Shown: positions 18,739 to 27,355, counted from the first letter of the stretch. The stretch is DNA of 64,000 bases from Sphingopyxis panaciterrulae (GCF_014199295.1 NZ_JACIJH010000011.1:62001-126000), one strand, 5' to 3'. Translations and numbers: made by a program. Notes: generated by a model not told the origin, from the sequence alone.

Positions 18739-19015
18739 TCTGGGTCTTCACATCCATCCGCTCATGCAGGATTCGGATGACCCAGATCACATCGTCGGCT
18801 TCCTTGGCAAACAGGCACAGATGATGGCCCGAACGGATTTTCCATAATTCGTCGATCGGCTGAGCGATGCGCAGCCCCGCCGCCGCTTTGCGAAGATTGT
18901 CTTCGATCTGTCCGACATAATCATCGGCTTGGTCGACGCCCCAGCGATCGGCTGTGTAGAGCCAGATGTCGGTGATGTCGCGACGCGCGGCCGGCGACAA
19001 GGCGTAACGCGTCAC
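18713..19015 (-). CDS. parE: ParE/RelE-family toxin
   Basis: 100-residue toxin of the ParE type: [22 protein letters not shown] is the classic opening helix pair, and [22 protein letters not shown] is the C-terminal strand region. ParE toxins poison DNA gyrase, while RelE relatives cut mRNA. The overall sequence favours ParE. The GTG start overlaps the antitoxin stop (GTGA). The last codons overlap the 3' end of sdhA on the other strand, so the pair probably arrived by insertion directly behind sdhA. Confidence 0.87.
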   Translation of the reverse strand: MTRYALSPAARRDITDIWLYTADRWGVDQADDYVGQIEDNLRKAAAGLRIAQPIDELWKIRSGHHLCLFAKEADDVIWVIRILHERMDVKTQINKPAPSA

Positions 19016-19266
19016 GCGGCGCCCTTGTAATTCGCGCGCATCTCCTCGCGGAACTCGTCGAAATCGAAGGGTTCGGGCGGGCCGCTCTCCAAGCCTTCGC
19101 GAATGGCGTCGCGCAGAGCCTGAAGCTGGATATCCTCAGCGACGTAGCGCCGCATCGCTTCACGCACGACTTCGCTCGTCGTCGCGAACTCGCCCGATTC
19201 GACCTTGCGGCGGGCAAATTCGATGAAGGGTTCGCCCAGCGCGACCGAGGTGTTCTTCGCTGCCAT
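19012..19266 (-). CDS. parD: ParD-family antitoxin
   Basis: 84-residue antitoxin. The first 45 residues form a ribbon-helix-helix DNA-binding domain (NTSVALGEPFIEFARRKVES, then SEVVREAMRRY). The acidic C-terminal tail (PFDFDEFREEMRANYKG) should wrap the toxin. The start at 19266 was chosen because it begins the ribbon-helix-helix fold; the frame is open further upstream across a palindrome that looks like its own operator (19276-19294). It is coupled to parE by a four-base overlap. Confidence 0.88.
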   Translation of the reverse strand: MAAKNTSVALGEPFIEFARRKVESGEFATTSEVVREAMRRYVAEDIQLQALRDAIREGLESGPPEPFDFDEFREEMRANYKGAA

Positions 19267-19275
19267 GAGCCGTAT

Positions 19276-19294
19276 GTTACCAAATTTTGGTAAC
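19276..19294. promoter_or_regulatory. Palindromic operator of parDE
   Basis: A perfect palindrome, GTTACCAAA-T-TTTGGTAAC (nine-base arms around one central base), lies ten bases upstream of the parD start. Ribbon-helix-helix antitoxins bind such palindromes over their own promoters. The position and AT-rich centre in a GC-rich genome fit autoregulation by ParD or ParDE. Confidence 0.75.
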
Positions 19295-19319
19295 GGCGTC
19301 CACGCCGCACTATCCGCCG

Positions 19320-19613
19320 CTATTCCCCGAACAGGCTCCGCATCGGGTCGAGGTCGGAAAAGGGCTTGTCGACGAGCTGGCCCATCAGCCACAGCTTGTA
19401 GCAGGCGATGGTGAAGAACATGATCGCGATCGTCCAGACGATGATCGTCTTGATGATCACCCAGCGTCTTTCCTCATAGGCGCGACGGGCGCGTTCCTTG
19501 TGGTCGATGCCCAGCTCGCCCTCGAACTCGGCGACGAGCTGCGCGCGGCGGGTACGCGAAATATTCGCGAGGCTCGCGGCTTGTCCTTCACTGGTCGGGC
19601 GGCGAGTCGCCAT
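19320..19613 (-). CDS. Small membrane protein of unknown function
   Basis: 97 residues. A charged N-terminal half (RRAQLVAEFEGELGIDHKER) is followed by one strong transmembrane helix (about residues 51-75, IIKTIIVWTIAIMFFTIACYK) and a short acidic tail ending SLFGE. I do not recognise a named family. It resembles a conserved single-pass sphingomonad protein. It lies upstream of parDE on the same strand with the parD operator between them, so it is probably transcribed separately. Confidence 0.65.
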   Translation of the reverse strand: MATRRPTSEGQAASLANISRTRRAQLVAEFEGELGIDHKERARRAYEERRWVIIKTIIVWTIAIMFFTIACYKLWLMGQLVDKPFSDLDPMRSLFGE

Positions 19614-19789
19614 CGCGTGCGGTCCCTATAATCCGGCCTTGCACCATAGGGCGCGTGCCCTGATAAAGGGTTAACCGGGGGGGAAGCGGGTTTGATTTTC
19701 ACCTGTACAGGGTTGGCGCACCTCTCTGTTCGCGTCACCCTGAACTTGTTTGGCAATTATACCCTTGGCATCCGTAAGCCTCCTTACTT

Positions 19790-19866
19790 CGTCATTGCGA
19801 GCGGAGCGAAGCAATCCAGAGCGGTTTGCGCGCACTCTGGATTGCTTCGCTCCGCTCGCAATGACG
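19790..19866. repeat. Intergenic palindromic repeat, family A (second copy)
   Basis: Near-perfect inverted repeat starting cgtcattgcgagcggagcg and ending with its complement ctcgcaatgacg. The central loop is short (tttgcgcg), so it would make a very stable hairpin. Same family as 1693-1777 and 35132-35208. Confidence 0.87.
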
Positions 19867-19895
19867 GGATGACGGATGCGAAAGCGATAAGCGCC

Positions 19896-19986
19896 AACTT
19901 GTTTCAGCATCATGGCCCGCGCTTTCGACGAATGCCGCGCCGGACGAGAGAGCAGGCCATGGATGCCGAAACAAGTTCGGCATGAT
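19896..19986. repeat. Intergenic palindromic repeat, family C (first copy)
   Basis: Arms aacttgtttcagcatcatgg and gccgaaacaagttcggcatg enclose a middle with a short ggcc/atgg motif. Family copies occur at 57472-57578 and 63389-63491, and single arms occur near 19737 and 27235. Confidence 0.8.
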
Positions 19987-20038
19987 GAAGGAAGAACGAG
20001 ATCGGCTCTTTATCCGGGCGGAAATTCAAACCGACCCG

Positions 20039-20323
20039 CTACTGACCGGGCGCGACCGCGACCAGCTTGATGCGCGCGGTGCCGCCGCGCAGCAGGCTCA
20101 GGTCGCGGCGCGGGCGGCCTAGCGCGGCGGCGAGGAGCCGCAGCACCGCCTCGTTCGCGGCGCCGTCGGCCGGCGGGGCGGTGACGCGGACCTGCACCAC
20201 CTCATCCGCGATCGCCACCGCATCGCGGCTCGCGCCCGGCGTGACGCGCAGTTCGAGTCGTCCCGTCGGCGCCGCGAGCGCGCGCAGCGCTTCGGTCAGC
20301 GCCGGGTCGGGCCGGTATTTCAG
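20039..20323 (-). CDS. DUF167 (YggU)-family protein with apparent CTG start
   Basis: About 94 residues of the DUF167/YggU family (function unknown). The core motif LELRVTPGASRDAV is followed by VQVRVTAPPADGAANEAVLR, ending in RIKLVAV. No ATG, GTG or TTG occurs in frame between the upstream gene and the conserved domain. The only start-like codon near the boundary is a CTG that overlaps the stop of the quinone oxidoreductase gene (CTGA), which would allow coupled re-initiation. The frame is open further upstream, but only as a shadow of that gene. The family call is firm; the start is uncertain. Confidence 0.75.
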   Translation of the reverse strand: MKYRPDPALTEALRALAAPTGRLELRVTPGASRDAVAIADEVVQVRVTAPPADGAANEAVLRLLAAALGRPRRDLSLLRGGTARIKLVAVAPGQ

Positions 20324-21318
20324 AGCGTGACGACCAGCTTGCCGACCGCGCTGCGGTCGCCCAGCTTGGCGATCGCCTTGCCGCCGTCCGCGAGCGCGAA
20401 GGTTTCGGTGACCCGCGGCTTGATCTTGCCCTGCTCCCAAAGCTGGAACAGCCGCGCGATATTGGCGCGGTTGCGGTCCGGTTCGCGCGCGACGAACGCG
20501 CCCCAGAAGACGCCCGCCACGTCGCAGCTCTTGAGCAGGGTCAGGTTGAGCGGCAGGCGCGGGATACCCGCGGGGAAGCCGACGACGAGGTAGCGGCCCT
20601 CCCACGCGATCGAGCGCAGTGCCGGCTCGGCATAATCGCCGCCGACCGCGTCATAGATGACGTTGGCGCCGTCCGGCCCCACCGCATCCTTGAACCTGTT
20701 GGCAAGCGCCTTCGACGCATCCTTGTCGAACGGCTGATAGCCATAGACGACGACCTCGTCGGCCCCCGCCGCGCGCGCGATCTCCGCCTTGGCCTCGCTC
20801 GACACGCCCGCGACGACGCGCGCGCCGAACGCCTTGCCCAGCTCGACCGCGGCGATTCCGACGCCGCCCGACGCGCCGAGGACCAGCAGGGTGTCGCCCT
20901 CCGCGATATGCCCCCGGTCGACGAGCGCGTGGATGCTGGTGCCATAGGTCATCAGCAGCGACGCGCCCGCTGCGAAATCATGCCCCTCGGGCAGGTGATA
21001 GACATTGTGGACGCCGACCGTGACCGCTTCGGACATGCCGCCGTTGCCGCAGCCCGCGATCACGCGGTCGCCGACCTTGAACCCGGTCACCCCCTCGCCG
21101 ATCTCGGCGACCAGCCCGGCGACCTCGCCGCCCGGCGCGAAGGGGCGTTCGGGGCGGAACTGATATTTATCCTCGATGATCAGCACGTCGGGAAAATTGA
21201 CCGCGCACGCCTTCACGTCGATCACGATCTGCCCCTTGCCCGCGGTGGGGCGCGGCAGCTCGCCGAGCGTCAGCGTTTCGGGGCCGCCGGTTGCGGTCGA
21301 CAAGAGAGCCTTCATCAT
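20320..21318 (-). CDS. NADPH:quinone oxidoreductase family protein
   Basis: 332-residue medium-chain dehydrogenase/reductase of the zeta-crystallin/quinone oxidoreductase type. The substrate-domain signature AVNFPDVLIIEDKYQFRP appears near residue 40 and the NADPH-binding loop as LVLGASGGVGIAAVELGKAFG. It lacks the cysteine/histidine zinc ligands of true alcohol dehydrogenases. It probably reduces quinones or enones; the substrate is unknown. AGGAGA precedes the ATG. The stop overlaps the start of the DUF167 gene by four bases. Confidence 0.88.
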   Translation of the reverse strand: MMKALLSTATGGPETLTLGELPRPTAGKGQIVIDVKACAVNFPDVLIIEDKYQFRPERPFAPGGEVAGLVAEIGEGVTGFKVGDRVIAGCGNGGMSEAVTVGVHNVYHLPEGHDFAAGASLLMTYGTSIHALVDRGHIAEGDTLLVLGASGGVGIAAVELGKAFGARVVAGVSSEAKAEIARAAGADEVVVYGYQPFDKDASKALANRFKDAVGPDGANVIYDAVGGDYAEPALRSIAWEGRYLVVGFPAGIPRLPLNLTLLKSCDVAGVFWGAFVAREPDRNRANIARLFQLWEQGKIKPRVTETFALADGGKAIAKLGDRSAVGKLVVTL

Positions 21319-21335
21319 CTTCTCCTTTTACGTTG

Positions 21336-21422
21336 TGGCGGCACCGGCCCACTCCCCCACCCGGCCTCCCATAGGCTACTATCGTCGGGGAGGCCGCGTG
21401 GGGGAGCGGGCCGGTGCCGCCT
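21336..21422. repeat. Palindromic repeat before the oxidoreductase gene
   Basis: Inverted repeat with arms ggcggcaccggcccactccc and its complement gggagcgggccggtgccgcc, about 25 bases perfect, around an inner ggcctccc/ggggaggcc hairpin. It lies between leuD and the downstream oxidoreductase gene on the leftward strand and should work as a bidirectional terminator-like hairpin. Listed with the CT/GA-rich family G. Confidence 0.75.
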
Positions 21423-22021
21423 TATAAGCCTGCCGCGGCCGGGCGCATCCACGGCCGCTCGGCATCGAGCTTTTGCTCATAGGCACCAATCGCCGCGTCG
21501 CTCTTCTCGGTCAGCGAAATCTCGTCGAGCCCTTCGAGCAGGCACATCTTGCGAAACGGGTCGATCTCGAAGGCGAAGCGATCCTGGAACGGCGTCGTCA
21601 CCGTCTGCGTGTCGAGGTCGACATGCACCGGATCGGTTTCGGCAACCTCCATCAGCCGGTCGATCGCCGCCTGCGGCAGCACCACGGGCAATATGCCGTT
21701 CTTGACCGCATTGCCCGAGAAAATGTCCGAATAGCTGGGCGCGATGACGACCCGGATGCCAAGGTCGCCGAGCGCCCAGGCGGCATGCTCGCGGCTCGAC
21801 CCGCAGCCGAAATTGTCGCCCGCGATCAGGATCGGCGCGTCCTTATACTGGGGGCGGTCGAACAGATTGTCCGGGTCGGCGCGCAGGCTTTCGAACGCCC
21901 CGCGTCCCATGCCTTCGCGCGTCGTGGTCTTCAGCCAGTGCGCGGGAATGATGACGTCGGTATCGACATTCTTCAGCCCCAGCGGAATCGCGCGGCCCTC
22001 GACTTTTTCCAGCGGGGTCAT
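21422..22021 (-). CDS. leuD: 3-isopropylmalate dehydratase small subunit
   Basis: 199 residues. With LeuC it isomerises 2- to 3-isopropylmalate in leucine synthesis. The hallmark [17 protein letters not shown] motif and the opening [13 protein letters not shown] are present. The start at the ATG at 22021 ([15 protein letters not shown]) is preceded by GGAGG. The frame stays open far upstream only as a shadow of leuC. It lies 110 bases after leuC in the same operon, separated by a family F palindrome. Confidence 0.95.
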   Translation of the reverse strand: MTPLEKVEGRAIPLGLKNVDTDVIIPAHWLKTTTREGMGRGAFESLRADPDNLFDRPQYKDAPILIAGDNFGCGSSREHAAWALGDLGIRVVIAPSYSDIFSGNAVKNGILPVVLPQAAIDRLMEVAETDPVHVDLDTQTVTTPFQDRFAFEIDPFRKMCLLEGLDEISLTEKSDAAIGAYEQKLDAERPWMRPAAAGL

Positions 22022-22051
22022 GCATGGCCTCCAATAATGGCGTCCTTTTGG

Positions 22052-22112
22052 TTCACGCGGAGACGCGGGGGCGACGATCGACACTCTCCGCGCCTCCGCG
22101 TCTCCGCGTGAA
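22052..22112. repeat. Palindromic repeat, family F, between leuC and leuD
   Basis: Inverted repeat with arms ttcacgcggagacgcgg and ccgcgtctccgcgtgaa, 17 bases perfect. A larger related element is at 38606-38810. In the leuCD transcript it would form a hairpin between the two coding regions and could affect mRNA stability. Confidence 0.82.
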
Positions 22113-22131
22113 TCCTCCAAAGGCCGCCCTC

Positions 22132-23562
22132 TCATCCCATCAGCTCCCGCACGTCGGTCAGGTGGCCGGTTACCGCCGCCGCCGCCGCCATCGCGGGGCT
22201 GACGAGGTGGGTGCGCGCGCCCGGCCCCTGGCGGCCGACGAAGTTGCGGTTGCTGGTCGATGCGCAGCGTTCGCCCGCGGGCACCTTGTCGGGGTTCATC
22301 GCGAGACACGCCGAACAGCCCGGCTCGCGCCACTCGAGTCCCGCGTCGATGAAGATGCGGTCGAGTCCCTCGGCCTCGGCCTGGCGCTTGACCAGCCCCG
22401 ATCCGGGGACGACGATGGCCCATTTGACGCCCGGCGCCTTTTTGCGGCCCTTGATGACCGCGGCTGCGGCGCGCATGTCCTCGATGCGGCTGTTGGTGCA
22501 ACTGCCGATGAAGATATTCTCGATCGGCACATCCTGCATCCGCGTGCCGGGTTCGAGCCCCATATAGGCGAGGCTCTTGGCCGCGGCCGCCTGCTTCGAC
22601 GGGTCGGCGAAGCTGGCGGGGTCGGGGACGCTGCCGGTGATCGGCACGACATCCTCGGGGCTGGTGCCCCAGGTCACGCTCGGCGCGATGTCGGCGGCGT
22701 CGATGACCACGACCTTGTCGTAAGTCGCGCCCGGATCGGTCGCCAAGCTCTTCCAATATTCGACCGCGGCGTCCCAATCGGCGCCCTTCGGCGCATAGGG
22801 ACGGCCCTTCAGATATTCGAACGTCACCTCGTCGGGCGCAATCAGCCCGGCGCGTGCGCCGCCCTCGATCGCCATGTTGCTGACGGTCAGCCGGCCCTCG
22901 ATCGACAGCGCGCGGATCGCGCTGCCCGTATATTCGATGACATGGCCGGTGCCGCCCGCGGCGCCGATGGTGCCGGTGATGTGGAGGATGATATCCTTCG
23001 CGCTGACGCCGGGGCCGACCTCGCCCTCGACGCGCACTTCCATGGTCTTCGCGGGTTGGAGCAGCAGCGTCTGTGTCGCCAGCACATGCTCGACCTCGCT
23101 GGTGCCGATCCCGAAGGCCAGCGCGCCGATACCGCCGTGGCAGGCGGTGTGGCTGTCGCCGCAGACGATCGTCGTGCCGGGCAGCGAAAAGCCCTGCTCG
23201 GGCCCGACGACATGGACGATGCCCTGCTCGGGCGCGACCGCGTCGATATAGCGGATACCGAAATCGGGCGCGTTCTTCTCGAGCGCCGCGAGCTGCGCCG
23301 CGCTTTCAGGGTCGGCGATCGGCAATTTATTCCCTGCCGCGTCGAGCCGCGCCGTCGTCGGCACATTATGGTCGGGCACCGCGAGCGTCAGGTCGGGACG
23401 CCGCACCGTGCGGCCGCTCGCGCGAAGCCCGGCGAACGCCTGCGGGCTGGTGACTTCATGGACGAGGTGGCGGTCGATGAAGATCAGGCAGGTTCCGTCG
23501 GGGCGCCGTTCGACGACGTGCGCGTCCCAGATTTTCTCATAGAGGGTGCGGGGCCGAGTCAT
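22132..23562 (-). CDS. leuC: 3-isopropylmalate dehydratase large subunit
   Basis: 476-residue aconitase-family protein carrying a 4Fe-4S cluster. The cluster cysteines appear in [24 protein letters not shown] and [11 protein letters not shown]. It catalyses the leucine-pathway isomerisation together with LeuD. The ATG at 23562 ([17 protein letters not shown]) is the usual LeuC start; a GTG nine bases earlier is possible. A family E palindrome separates it from the divergent crtZ gene. Confidence 0.96.
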   Translation of the reverse strand: MTRPRTLYEKIWDAHVVERRPDGTCLIFIDRHLVHEVTSPQAFAGLRASGRTVRRPDLTLAVPDHNVPTTARLDAAGNKLPIADPESAAQLAALEKNAPDFGIRYIDAVAPEQGIVHVVGPEQGFSLPGTTIVCGDSHTACHGGIGALAFGIGTSEVEHVLATQTLLLQPAKTMEVRVEGEVGPGVSAKDIILHITGTIGAAGGTGHVIEYTGSAIRALSIEGRLTVSNMAIEGGARAGLIAPDEVTFEYLKGRPYAPKGADWDAAVEYWKSLATDPGATYDKVVVIDAADIAPSVTWGTSPEDVVPITGSVPDPASFADPSKQAAAAKSLAYMGLEPGTRMQDVPIENIFIGSCTNSRIEDMRAAAAVIKGRKKAPGVKWAIVVPGSGLVKRQAEAEGLDRIFIDAGLEWREPGCSACLAMNPDKVPAGERCASTSNRNFVGRQGPGARTHLVSPAMAAAAAVTGHLTDVRELMG

Positions 23563-23637
23563 GCGGTCCACTTAAGCCGCCTGCATAACAATGCAAGCGA
23601 GTGGCGATCAAAAACGCAATTTTCGGTCGCGATACAC

Positions 23638-23727
23638 CGTCGCCCCCGCGAGGGCGGGGGCCGCCGTCGGCCTTGGCCGGCATGTCGGCGTAAAACGATA
23701 GCGGCCCCCGCCTTCGCGGGGGCGACG
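23638..23727. repeat. Palindromic repeat, family E type, between leuC and crtZ
   Basis: Inverted repeat with arms cgtcgcccccgcgagggcgg and ccgccttcgcgggggcgacg. Each arm contains its own small hairpin (cccccgcgagggcggggg). It lies in the divergent promoter region of leuC and crtZ, so it could also influence promoter access. Related to 27272-27355, 32811-32830 and 36721-36803. Confidence 0.75.
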
Positions 23728-23747
23728 AGTTGGTCTATAACGGCATC

Positions 23748-24266
23748 ATGTCCACCTTCGCCATCCTCGCCCTCGTCCTCGCCACGGTGGCGGCGATGGA
23801 GGGCGTCGCCTGGGCAAGCCACAAATATATCATGCACGGCTTCGGCTGGGCGTGGCACCGCGACCATCACGAACCGCACGGGCATCGGCTGGAAAAGAAC
23901 GACCGCTTCGCGCTGGTCGGCGCGGCGATGAGCACCTCGATGTTCGCGTTCGGCAGCCCGATGATCCTGGGCGCGAAGGCATGGGAGCCCGGAACGTGGA
24001 TCGGGCTCGGCATCCTCTTCTACGGCATCCTCTACACGCTGGCGCACGACGGCCTCGTCCACCAGCGCTGGTTCCGCTGGGTGCCGCGGCGCGGCTATGC
24101 CAGGCGGCTGGTGCAGGCGCATCGGCTCCACCACGCGACGACCGGCAAGAAGGGTGGGGTCAGCTTCGGCTTCCTGCTCGCCCGCGACCCGGCGAAGCTG
24201 AAGGCCGAACTCAAGGCGCAGCGCGAGGCGGGGATCGCGGTGGTCAGAGAGGCGCTGGCCGACTGA
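23748..24266 (+). CDS. crtZ: Beta-carotene 3-hydroxylase
   Basis: 172-residue membrane di-iron hydroxylase that adds 3-OH groups to beta-ionone rings, giving zeaxanthin-type xanthophylls. The histidine motifs are HKYIMHG, HRDHHEPH, HDGLVH and HRLHHA, as in bacterial CrtZ. Helices lie near residues 3-22, 55-75 and 80-100. The ATG at 23748 was preferred to an upstream GTG at 23730 because the CrtZ N-terminus usually begins at the first helix. It stands apart from other carotenoid genes, as is common in sphingomonads. Confidence 0.93.
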   Translation: MSTFAILALVLATVAAMEGVAWASHKYIMHGFGWAWHRDHHEPHGHRLEKNDRFALVGAAMSTSMFAFGSPMILGAKAWEPGTWIGLGILFYGILYTLAHDGLVHQRWFRWVPRRGYARRLVQAHRLHHATTGKKGGVSFGFLLARDPAKLKAELKAQREAGIAVVREALAD

Positions 24267-24334
24267 CCCGCTCAGGCCGTCCGGTAATCCGCCGTCACCA
24301 CCCCCGCCGCCGCCAGTTCGCCCTCGCCTTGCCT

Positions 24335-25636
24335 TTAGCCGACGTGAGAGGTGTCCGCCGATTTTCCGGCGATTTCGCCTTTGACCGGGGGCAGCGTGCG
24401 AAGGTCGAGCCAGCGCGCGTCTTCGCGCTTGTGATAGCTGTCGAACACGGCGAACGGGATGCGATAGGGCCATCCCCAATCGCTGTTCCACAGCGCGACG
24501 ATGCCGGTCCGCGTCGCCGGTTCGAACATCAGCGTGGAACGATAGCCCGAAACCGCGCCCGAATGGCCTTCGAGCCTGAGGCCGTCATAGGTAAAGCTCC
24601 GCCAGCCGAGGCCATAGCCCGCATCGCTGGTGGCCTGACGCAGGGCGCCGCCATAGGGACGCGCCGTGCTCACGCGGGAATGGTGGGCGATCTGCAAGAC
24701 CGCCTTCGGCAGCACCTCCGGGCGCTCTCCCATCATGGCCTGCATCCATCGCGCGAAATCGACGACATCGCTTTCGACGCCCGCGGCCGCGGGAATGCGC
24801 CAATAGGATTCGACGAGCGGAAGGAGCGCGCGACCCCGGTACGGCCTGGCCCAATCCCTTGCACCCGTCAGCCGGTCCATCCCATAGCCCGCGCTGACCA
24901 TGCCGAGCGGAAGGAAAAGGCGATCGCGCACCGCATCGGCAAAGGATTTGCGTGCGGCCTGTCCCAAGATCTCGCTCGCGGCATCGAAGGCGATATTCTG
25001 ATAGGTGTGGCAGGTGCCGGGTTCGCATTGCAGGGGCGCGTCGGCAAGGCTCGCGCGCAACAGCGCCGGGCTCTGTCCGGCCTCCAGCCGGTCGTCATAG
25101 GCGTTTTTGGTCAGGCCCGTGCGCTGGGACAGCAGATCACCGAGCGTGACGCGCGCCTCGGCGCCGCCGGGCAGATGCAGCGACGTTCGCCAGGCGGCGA
25201 CCGGGCGATCGAGGTCGATCGTGCCGTCCTTCGCCATCGCGGCGGCCAGGACACCCGTTGCGGTCTTGGACACCGAGGCCCAGCGGAACAGGGTGTGCGG
25301 CGTGACCGGCGCCCCGGTCGAGCGGTCGGCGACGCCATAGGCGCGGACGAAGCGCAATTCGCCGTCCTCCACCACCGCGACCGCCAGCCCCGCCATTTCG
25401 GGACGCCGCGACAGGTCGGACAATTGCCGGTCGAGCGCGCGATAGTCGATCCGGCCGCGCCATTCGGCGGGCGTGTCGGGCAGGTTTTCGGGCGCGTTGA
25501 TCGGGATCGGAACGCTTGCGAGGGGTTCGCCGCCGCCGGAGGCGTGAAGGCCGAACCAGCCCAGCCCCAGCGCGGCAACCGCGAAGAGCGCGAGAAGAGA
25601 CCGCAGCGCGGACTTGTTGGGGGATGGCGACCTCAT
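24335..25636 (-). CDS. Serine hydrolase, beta-lactamase (class C-like) family
   Basis: 433-residue exported serine hydrolase with an N-terminal hydrophobic anchor (about residues 12-30). The active-site SxxK is Ser121-Val-Ser-Lys124, the second motif is Tyr-Gln-Asn (YQN), and the third is HSG in place of KTG (LEGHSGAVSGYRST). This pattern is that of the broad beta-lactamase/EstB/D-aminopeptidase family. HSG is more frequent in esterases and peptidases than in true AmpC enzymes, so resistance should not be assumed. It is convergent with crtZ and upstream, on the same strand, of no obvious partner. Confidence 0.85.
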   Translation of the reverse strand: MRSPSPNKSALRSLLALFAVAALGLGWFGLHASGGGEPLASVPIPINAPENLPDTPAEWRGRIDYRALDRQLSDLSRRPEMAGLAVAVVEDGELRFVRAYGVADRSTGAPVTPHTLFRWASVSKTATGVLAAAMAKDGTIDLDRPVAAWRTSLHLPGGAEARVTLGDLLSQRTGLTKNAYDDRLEAGQSPALLRASLADAPLQCEPGTCHTYQNIAFDAASEILGQAARKSFADAVRDRLFLPLGMVSAGYGMDRLTGARDWARPYRGRALLPLVESYWRIPAAAGVESDVVDFARWMQAMMGERPEVLPKAVLQIAHHSRVSTARPYGGALRQATSDAGYGLGWRSFTYDGLRLEGHSGAVSGYRSTLMFEPATRTGIVALWNSDWGWPYRIPFAVFDSYHKREDARWLDLRTLPPVKGEIAGKSADTSHVG

Positions 25637-25719
25637 ATTATGCCGCCCTCTTAGCCGCGACTTTCCCGGTCGTCACCCCCAACGAGCCGGTAGGAAGCAT
25701 GGACGGGGCGAGCGGGCGG

Positions 25720-27177
25720 TCAGCGGTTTTCGGGCAGCGTCGCGATCCATTCGGCGAGCGCGCCGGTGTCGCGCAGATCGCCCGGATAGGGATGCACGGG
25801 GTGCAGCGGCTCGTTCGATCCGCGCTCCCGGCCGCGATAGACCTTCATCGGCACCGCGATGCGGGCAAGGCCGCTCGGCAGTTTGTCCTGCCGCACATCC
25901 ATGTAAAGGGTGTCGGCACTGGTTTCCTGCCCGACCTGGATCGCGCCGAGCCCCTTCCACAGATCGGCGGCGTCGAGGCAGGCCGAGGCGCAGCCGCTGT
26001 CGGTGATGAAATAGACCGGGCCGGCGGGCGGCGCGGGCGGTTTGCCGGGCGTCTTCGCTGGCTCCGGGTCGGTGAAGCGCCACAGCGGTTCGCCACGATC
26101 ATGGGCCGCCGTGACGCCGTTCACCGTGGCGTCGATCCAGCGCTTCATCGCGTCCGACGTGCCCGGCGCATCGCGGACATGGTCGCGAAAATCGCTGAGC
26201 GTCTTCACATTGCCCGCCGACGCGCGCCAGTCGACGCCGGTCGCACCCGGCAGCGCCTCGATGCGCTGTTGTCCCCACAGGATGGCGGCGATCTGCGCCG
26301 ACCAGTCGGACGATCCGCCATTGTTGCCGCGCAGGTCGAGGACGATGCGCGGCGCGGCGGCGAGCGCGGCGCGGTCGGCGCGCATCGCGTCGATCAGCGG
26401 GCCGAGCGCCTTGGCGTCGGCCGAATCGGGGTCGCCATCGAACCCCGACAGCGTGAACCAGCGCGTCCCGTCGGCCAGCGTCCGCGCTCCGATCGGCTCG
26501 CGCGCCATCTGGTCGGTGTCGTGCAGCCGCGCGGCCAGCGCCTCGGGCGCGATCGGGCGCCAGGCCAGCGCGACCTCGCGCGGCGTTCCGTTCACCAGAA
26601 AGCGGCAGCGCGCGGGCCGCGCGACGAAGGGATTGCCCCTGTCGACGAACAATTGCCCGCCGAGCCGGAAGCGGCGCGAGGCGAGGAACCAGCGCCCCTC
26701 GAACGCCCCGACATTTTCCGCCGCAAGCCGGTCGGCGGGCTTGCCGTCGCAGCCTTCGAGCACCGCGCCCATCGGCACCGGCGCGTCGTCGGCGCGCGTC
26801 TTCACCACCTGTTTCTCGCCGTCGAAGCCGGTCAGGAAGCCGGGCCAGCGCGCCTGCAGCGCCGGGGCATCGTCGCCGGCGCGAATGTTCAGATGCCCGT
26901 CATCGAACGCGGCGGCATAGGCCTTGAGCGCGTAATAATAGCCGGCGAAACCCTTCACCTTGTCCGCGCGCGTCAGGGCCAGTGCCAGCCCCGCGTCGTT
27001 GCGCTTCGAAAAATCGGGATCGAGCGCGTTGACCGGGCCCGGGTGATTTGCCGCGATATCGTCGTGCATCGCCTGCGCGTCGGTCCGCAGCGCCGCGGCC
27101 CAGTCGCGGGGCGGGGCGGGATCGACGGGCACGGCGTCTGGCGCCAGGACGAGCAGCGGCAGCAGGAGAAGCGACAT
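25720..27177 (-). CDS. S41-family-type serine protease, exported
   Basis: 485 residues with a signal peptide (about 1-20). The peptidase S41 layout is seen: an N-terminal helical part (KGFAGYYYALKAYAAAFDDGHLNIR), then a sheet with RIVLDLRGNNGGSS, and a nucleophile region VYFITDSGCASACLDAADL in which the serine after SGCAS would be catalytic. This resembles C-terminal-processing-type proteases of unknown substrate found in Gram-negative periplasm. No PDZ domain is obvious. The protein precedes the serine hydrolase on the same strand with 83 bases between, so cotranscription is possible. Confidence 0.75.
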   Translation of the reverse strand: MSLLLLPLLVLAPDAVPVDPAPPRDWAAALRTDAQAMHDDIAANHPGPVNALDPDFSKRNDAGLALALTRADKVKGFAGYYYALKAYAAAFDDGHLNIRAGDDAPALQARWPGFLTGFDGEKQVVKTRADDAPVPMGAVLEGCDGKPADRLAAENVGAFEGRWFLASRRFRLGGQLFVDRGNPFVARPARCRFLVNGTPREVALAWRPIAPEALAARLHDTDQMAREPIGARTLADGTRWFTLSGFDGDPDSADAKALGPLIDAMRADRAALAAAPRIVLDLRGNNGGSSDWSAQIAAILWGQQRIEALPGATGVDWRASAGNVKTLSDFRDHVRDAPGTSDAMKRWIDATVNGVTAAHDRGEPLWRFTDPEPAKTPGKPPAPPAGPVYFITDSGCASACLDAADLWKGLGAIQVGQETSADTLYMDVRQDKLPSGLARIAVPMKVYRGRERGSNEPLHPVHPYPGDLRDTGALAEWIATLPENR

Positions 27178-27271
27178 GCGTCTCTTCTATCGATGCTGTA
27201 TTATATTTGCAATACAGCCGGGTCTGATCGCCACCCTGAACTTGTTTGCTTTGCCATATTCTGACTGGGAA

Positions 27272-27355
27272 GTGCGTGATCCCCGGCGAAAGCCGGAGTC
27301 CAGATGGCGCACGCCTGCATCGCATGGACCCCGGCTTTCGCCGGGGGTCACGCAC
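27272..27355. repeat. Palindromic repeat, family E type, upstream of the S41 gene
   Basis: Inverted repeat with arms gtgcgtgatccccggcgaaa and its near-complement ending ccgggggtcacgcac. A single family C arm (caccctgaacttgttt) lies just before it near 27235. The 218-base gap between scoB and the S41 gene contains no coding region that I can support. Confidence 0.8.

Larger units (their letters stand above)
19614..20038. other. 425-base intergenic region made mostly of repeats
   Basis: No gene is seen here. The stretch holds one half-copy of the family C repeat (caccctgaacttgttt near 19737), a complete family A palindrome (19790-19866) and a complete family C palindrome (19896-19986). It separates two leftward transcription units and looks like an accumulation site for palindromic elements. 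Confidence 0.7.

Noticed and set aside
24335..25636. AmpC-type antibiotic resistance gene
   Set aside because: The third motif is HSG instead of KTG and no ampR neighbour exists, so an esterase or peptidase role is as likely.
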